Assembly: GCA_031279295.1 (NCBI GenBank)
Contig: JAITIT010000001.1
Location: forward strand, 1-9,640
Direction of reading: 5' to 3'
DNA length: 9,640 bases
DNA from: Holosporales bacterium
GTDB lineage: Bacteria > Pseudomonadota > Alphaproteobacteria > RUG11792
The number at the start of each line of letters is the position of its first letter. Positions within the stretch are counted from its first letter, which is position 1. A model generated the notes under the pieces. That model was given only the letters and a program-made list of their open reading frames with translations. It did no database searches and had not been told where the DNA came from. Below are positions 6,791 through 9,640 of this stretch, one piece after another. The translations under genes and the position numbers were made by a program.

Positions 6791-7309
6791 TTATGCTTCT
6801 TCCTCGCTATCAACATCTTGTTCACCATCCTGCTGTGGTTCTTCTTCGGTTACAGCAACCTGCTCCTGGGTGGTCATGACCCTAAGAGGTATCTCGATAG
6901 AGACCTCTGGGTGTAGCACGACCTCGATCATATAGTTTCCGACCGATTTAATTGGTGCAGCGATACGAACCTGGGATTTCGAAATGGCAAATCCCTGCTC
7001 AGTAAGCTGCTCTGCTATATCAGCAGATCTCACAGATCCGAACAGGAACCCTGAATCACTAGCATTGCGGACGAGAACGATAGATACGTTCCCCATCTTG
7101 GCTGCAAGCTTCTCAGCTTCAGATTTCAGTTTCAGATTGTTGGCTTCAATCTCTGCCTTCATGTTCTGGAAGCGCTCCAGATTCGCCGGAGTAGCGCGTA
7201 GTGCTTTCTGCCGAGGAAGCAGGAAATTCCTGGCGTATCCAGGTTTTACCTCGACGACATCGCCGATGACTCCAAGCTTCTCAACCCTCGATAACAAAAC
7301 AACTCTCAT
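6791..7309 (-). CDS. rplI: 50S ribosomal protein L9
   Basis: L9 binds 23S rRNA near the L1 stalk and influences reading-frame maintenance. The 172-residue protein has the L9 signature near its N-terminus (VEKLGVIGDVVEVKPGYARN, followed by FLLPRQKALRAT), a long connecting helix (about 41-72), and the C-terminal domain with SGFLFGSVRSADIAEQL (86-102). It ends in an acidic, Gln-rich tail (151-172), as some alphaproteobacterial L9 proteins do. I chose the ATG at 7309, which gives MRVVLLSR, over the in-frame TTG at 7315; an AGGA sits 6 bases upstream. L9 usually follows rpsF-rpsR, but here its upstream neighbour is tRNA-Ala. The gene heads the gatB, envelope gene, gmk, thiN series. Confidence 0.96.
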   Translation of the reverse strand: MRVVLLSRVEKLGVIGDVVEVKPGYARNFLLPRQKALRATPANLERFQNMKAEIEANNLKLKSEAEKLAAKMGNVSIVLVRNASDSGFLFGSVRSADIAEQLTEQGFAISKSQVRIAAPIKSVGNYMIEVVLHPEVSIEIPLRVMTTQEQVAVTEEEPQQDGEQDVDSEEEA

Positions 7310-7389
7310 AATCAATCCTACTAGTCAACAAACAACAATTCAGCGAATTACACTGGTCTCTACAACCGATAGCCATAGGTTACCACACA

Positions 7390-7412
7390 TTCCGGTACGT
7401 GTACCACCGGAA
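7390..7412. repeat. Inverted repeat in the rplI leader region
   Basis: TTCCGGT (7390-7396) and ACCGGAA (7406-7412) form a perfect 7-bp stem around nine bases. Its inner part GGTACGTGTACC (7394-7405) is itself palindromic. It lies between tRNA-Ala and rplI. It could be a leader structure of the rplI transcript or a protein-binding site. There is no T-run after it on the minus strand, so it is not a standard terminator. Confidence 0.4.
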
Positions 7413-7435
7413 AAATCGCCCATAACAAACGCGAT
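7411..7435 (-). terminator. Weak candidate terminator after tRNA-Ala
   Basis: Read on the minus strand, ATCGC and GCGAT (7431-7435 and 7415-7419) form a 5-bp stem around an 11-base loop, followed by four T. It begins 8 bases after the tRNA's CCA end, the right place to end the tRNA transcript. The short stem and short T-run make it weak; read-through into rplI is possible. Confidence 0.3.
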
Positions 7436-7442
7436 GGCTGAG

Positions 7443-7518
<76 letters not shown>

Positions 7519-7551
7519 TCGTGATTTTGCATCAGTCATAGCGATAACGTA

Positions 7552-7580
7552 AATATATCAGCTCCGGTACTCCATATCAA
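7552..7580 (-). promoter_or_regulatory. Promoter for tRNA-Ala
   Basis: On the minus strand TTGATA (7575-7580) and TATATT (7552-7557) are separated by exactly 17 bases. Both are close to the sigma70 consensus. Transcription would start near 7545, about 27 bases before the tRNA 5' end at 7518, which would leave a short leader for RNase P to remove. If the weak terminator after the tRNA is leaky, this promoter could also feed rplI and the genes after it. Confidence 0.6.
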
Positions 7581-7770
7581 TCATCGAGTCACGTATGGCG
7601 TCCCATCTAACTACTAGCGACACGGATTACTATTGTCCTGCCGGCTGATTCCGCTATTAACGATCGCGCTCTAACCCGTTGCCTCAGATCTGTTACGCCA
7701 ATTGCCATCCTGTCAGCTAGCATGGCCTTCACTCTGCCATTGATCAGGTAATTCCTGGCGCAGAAAGGAG

Positions 7771-7800
7771 TTGCACTGTAGGCACGGACAAATGTAGAAT
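7771..7800 (+). promoter_or_regulatory. Candidate promoter for the long T-poor gene
   Basis: TTGCAC (7771-7776) and TAGAAT (7795-7800) are separated by 18 bases. Transcription would start near 7807, about 67 bases before the ATG at 7874. A GGAG (7860-7863) lies 10 bases before that ATG and is a plausible ribosome binding site. Motif match only. Confidence 0.45.
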
Positions 7801-7873
7801 ATGTGCAGGAATGAGCGGCTAAAAGGGCGTGGGCTAAAGGCTGCAACACAATAAAACACGGAGACACAAGAAG

Positions 7874-9640
7874 ATGAAGAGTAATAGAAGGATAGTAACG
7901 GCTGCACTACTCGCGCTAATATACACCACAACCGCGGGGCAAGCGATGGCAGCGAGGAAAGTAGCCAGAACCCTGAGGAAACCACCAGCAACCAGCAGTG
8001 CAACGATACTGGTAGGAAAGGGAGGACCAACGACACCACCAACCGCACAGCCGGGCGACGGCGCTGGCGGAACGGGTACATTACCAACAGGGTTGGAGAG
8101 CAGCGAGGCAGACACCACAAAGCCTGAGACAGGAACAGAGGACACACCAGCCAAAGGGCACGAGGAGATCACGCTAAAGGAATGCGGGCGAATAGCGGCG
8201 GGAATCTGCGCAGGGGACAGGGAAGTCACGTTACCCGAGGGGAGGAACAAAGCGATAAGAGAAATAATAAGTCTGGTGTGCACACAGATCGGGGAGCAGT
8301 GCCAGGCGGAGCGTGCATCGATATGGAAATACACCTACAATGAAAAGAGAGTAGCGGAAATAATAAATGTCGCGGAGGAGCGGGCTGCGGCTACAACGCT
8401 AGCACAGTGGATGCGAAACCTAAACAACGGGGAGCTAAGAAGACAACAAGTTGCAGCACTAATACAACTCGTCAATGAAGAGAAAGATGAACGGGCAAGC
8501 CTCAGACATGAGGCGAGAATAGCGGTCCTGGCCATAGTACTGGGAGCCGGTGAGGAGAGCGAGCGAGAAGTAATCACGACCATCAGGGACGCGTACAGGG
8601 ACACAAACACACGGCCAATCATAATACAGGCTACAGCGCTACGCAGACAGCGGAGGGAGCAGAGCGGGGCAGACCGTATGATGACGGCCCTAGCAATTGA
8701 GGCACTAAATGAGATGACCTCCGACGGACTAGCAAACTGGGCAGAGAACGGAAAGAGAATCATAGAAGTTGAGATGCTAGCTGGCCCACAGCAGCTCCAA
8801 GAGACAGCAAAACTTACGGATGGAATCAGAATACTGAGCGAACCAAAGACCATGGAGATTGCAAAGGAAGCCGAGGCGAGCGGGCATCTCATCCGATGGG
8901 CAACGGAGAGAATGAGAGTAATGAATGGTGGATATGTGGACTACGGAAGCACCGCGAAGCTGGCGATATGGATCGCCAATAACCTAACCGCGCCGATCGT
9001 GGGAGTCAAAAACGGGCTCATATGGAACATACCGGAAGACGCAGCCGAAGCCGCAATCGCGTATATCATCGCAGTAGCCAAGAAAACACAGATACCGGAG
9101 TGGACCAGACCAACCGACAGAACACGCAGGCCCGAAGACGCGAGGCCGACGGTGGACGAGATACACTGGGCGAACCATAGGCGGCGACAGGAGGTAGCGA
9201 AGTACGCATTCAGCACACCGGCGATGTACATAGCACCAGAAAGACAACTGGCCGACGTTGCATACCAATACGGTGCGCGCATCCTCTGTCTAGCGGAGAA
9301 GACTAGTGTCTTCGAGCGAGAGGGTGTCGAAGAGGACAAGGAGGACATAATGTTCGCCATGTGCCAGAAGGAGGACCTAGAGGCAATATGGGAGGCGGAG
9401 CGGGAGGTGGAAAGGCGGGTGAGAAAGAGACGAGGGACGACGAATGACGCAGAATGCAAGTTCATGGATGAACTACACCAGCTCATCACTAATCCGCAGA
9501 AAGCTGCCGAGCAGGCCCGGAAGGCTTCCAACCCAGCACAAGTTATCGCTATACTGGCCAGAGCACCAAGCGCGGATAACCTACTACTACTACGAGCGAC
9601 AGCCGACATGATGACACAGCCGCAAAAAACTGGCATCCCA
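7874..9640 (+). CDS. Unrecognised large secreted protein, T-poor gene, 3' end beyond window
   Basis: The frame is open from ATG 7874 to the window end: 589 codons without a stop, so the gene is partial. An in-frame TAA at 7835 and a GGAG at 7860-7863 support this start. I recognise no family. Visible parts in order: a signal peptide MKSNRRIVTAALLALIYTTT with a likely cleavage site after A26 (GQAMA); a Pro/Thr/Gly/Glu-rich linker (about 34-97); a segment with four Cys (104, 112, 136, 143); then long, Ala/Glu/Arg-rich, probably helical sequence to the end. A run of four CTA codons gives LLLL at 570-573. Hand count of 7921-8400 gives about 10% T. Only four Phe occur, none before residue 446. Most Ile codons are ATA or ATC, with ATT nearly absent. 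The gene at 62 shares this style. Export is inferred; the role is unknown. Confidence 0.75.
   Translation, partial: MKSNRRIVTAALLALIYTTTAGQAMAARKVARTLRKPPATSSATILVGKGGPTTPPTAQPGDGAGGTGTLPTGLESSEADTTKPETGTEDTPAKGHEEITLKECGRIAAGICAGDREVTLPEGRNKAIREIISLVCTQIGEQCQAERASIWKYTYNEKRVAEIINVAEERAAATTLAQWMRNLNNGELRRQQVAALIQLVNEEKDERASLRHEARIAVLAIVLGAGEESEREVITTIRDAYRDTNTRPIIIQATALRRQRREQSGADRMMTALAIEALNEMTSDGLANWAENGKRIIEVEMLAGPQQLQETAKLTDGIRILSEPKTMEIAKEAEASGHLIRWATERMRVMNGGYVDYGSTAKLAIWIANNLTAPIVGVKNGLIWNIPEDAAEAAIAYIIAVAKKTQIPEWTRPTDRTRRPEDARPTVDEIHWANHRRRQEVAKYAFSTPAMYIAPERQLADVAYQYGARILCLAEKTSVFEREGVEEDKEDIMFAMCQKEDLEAIWEAEREVERRVRKRRGTTNDAECKFMDELHQLITNPQKAAEQARKASNPAQVIAILARAPSADNLLLLRATADMMTQPQKTGIP

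Larger units (their letters stand above)
7519..7873. other. Intergenic spacer between tRNA-Ala and the long T-poor gene
   Basis: This 355-base spacer holds the divergent promoters for tRNA-Ala (minus) and for the gene at 7874 (plus). In between, a 38-codon open frame on the minus strand runs from an ATG at 7723 to a TAG at 7607, with GAAGG shortly before the ATG. It encodes a charged peptide (MLADRMAIGVTDL and onward) that I do not recognise, and I do not call it a gene. From about 7781 the plus strand becomes T-poor, anticipating the next gene. I saw no second tRNA or other RNA signature. Confidence 0.45.

Noticed and set aside
7834..9636. Three long minus-strand open frames (7834-8334, 8335-8892, 8941-9636) rich in Ser, Leu, Val and Ala
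   Set aside because: All three lie in one frame opposite the plus-strand gene. The plus strand is poor in T, so the trinucleotides that read as stops on the other strand (TTA, CTA, TCA) are scarce. They have no ribosome binding site or recognisable domain, while the plus frame has a signal peptide, start and promoter.

Overview
This window looks like the chromosome of an alphaproteobacterium, possibly a host-associated one. The main clue is the gene at 4333-5292. It encodes an N-terminally anchored MotB/OmpA-type protein that begins with the IWPGFVDALST motif seen in alphaproteobacterial members of this family. The GatB sequence also resembles alphaproteobacterial and Rickettsiales versions. 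I cannot name a genus. The conserved operons look broken up: rplI stands apart from rpsF-rpsR, gatB apart from gatC-gatA, and no yidC follows rnpA. This fits a rearranged genome.

Layout from left to right. (1) 1-490: a promoter-like sequence and a short, unrecognised gene for a probably exported protein (+ strand), with strikingly T-poor DNA. (2) 491-887: no convincing gene. The T-poor composition continues to about 604, then ordinary sequence follows with a small hairpin and a promoter for rpmH. (3) 888-1393: rpmH and rnpA (+), overlapping. (4) 1416-2741: glmM (-), convergent with rnpA, possibly preceded by an 8-codon leader ORF. (5) 3049-7309: a compact block on the minus strand, transcribed rplI, gatB, motB/ompA-like gene, gmk, thiN. 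(6) 7443-7518: tRNA-Ala(GGC) on the minus strand with a near-consensus promoter. (7) 7519-7873: a mostly empty spacer holding that promoter and the promoter of the next gene. (8) 7874-9640: a long, unrecognised gene (+) for a secreted protein of more than 589 residues, again in T-poor DNA, running off the end of the window.

The minus-strand block serves core functions: translation (L9, the Asp/Glu-tRNA amidotransferase B subunit), GMP phosphorylation (Gmk), conversion of thiamine to thiamine diphosphate (ThiN) and an envelope protein that probably contacts peptidoglycan. GlmM makes glucosamine-1-phosphate for peptidoglycan and lipopolysaccharide, so the cell probably still makes at least one of these. 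RpmH and RnpA serve the ribosome and tRNA 5' processing.

The most unusual content is the pair of T-poor genes at the two ends. Both begin with a plausible Sec signal peptide, use ATA, CTA, AGA and AGG codons heavily, and encode proteins with very little Phe. I recognise neither. They look like two members of one compositional class of exported accessory proteins in an otherwise ordinary genome. Whether they are related, horizontally acquired, or shaped by a special mutational or selective regime cannot be settled from the window alone.
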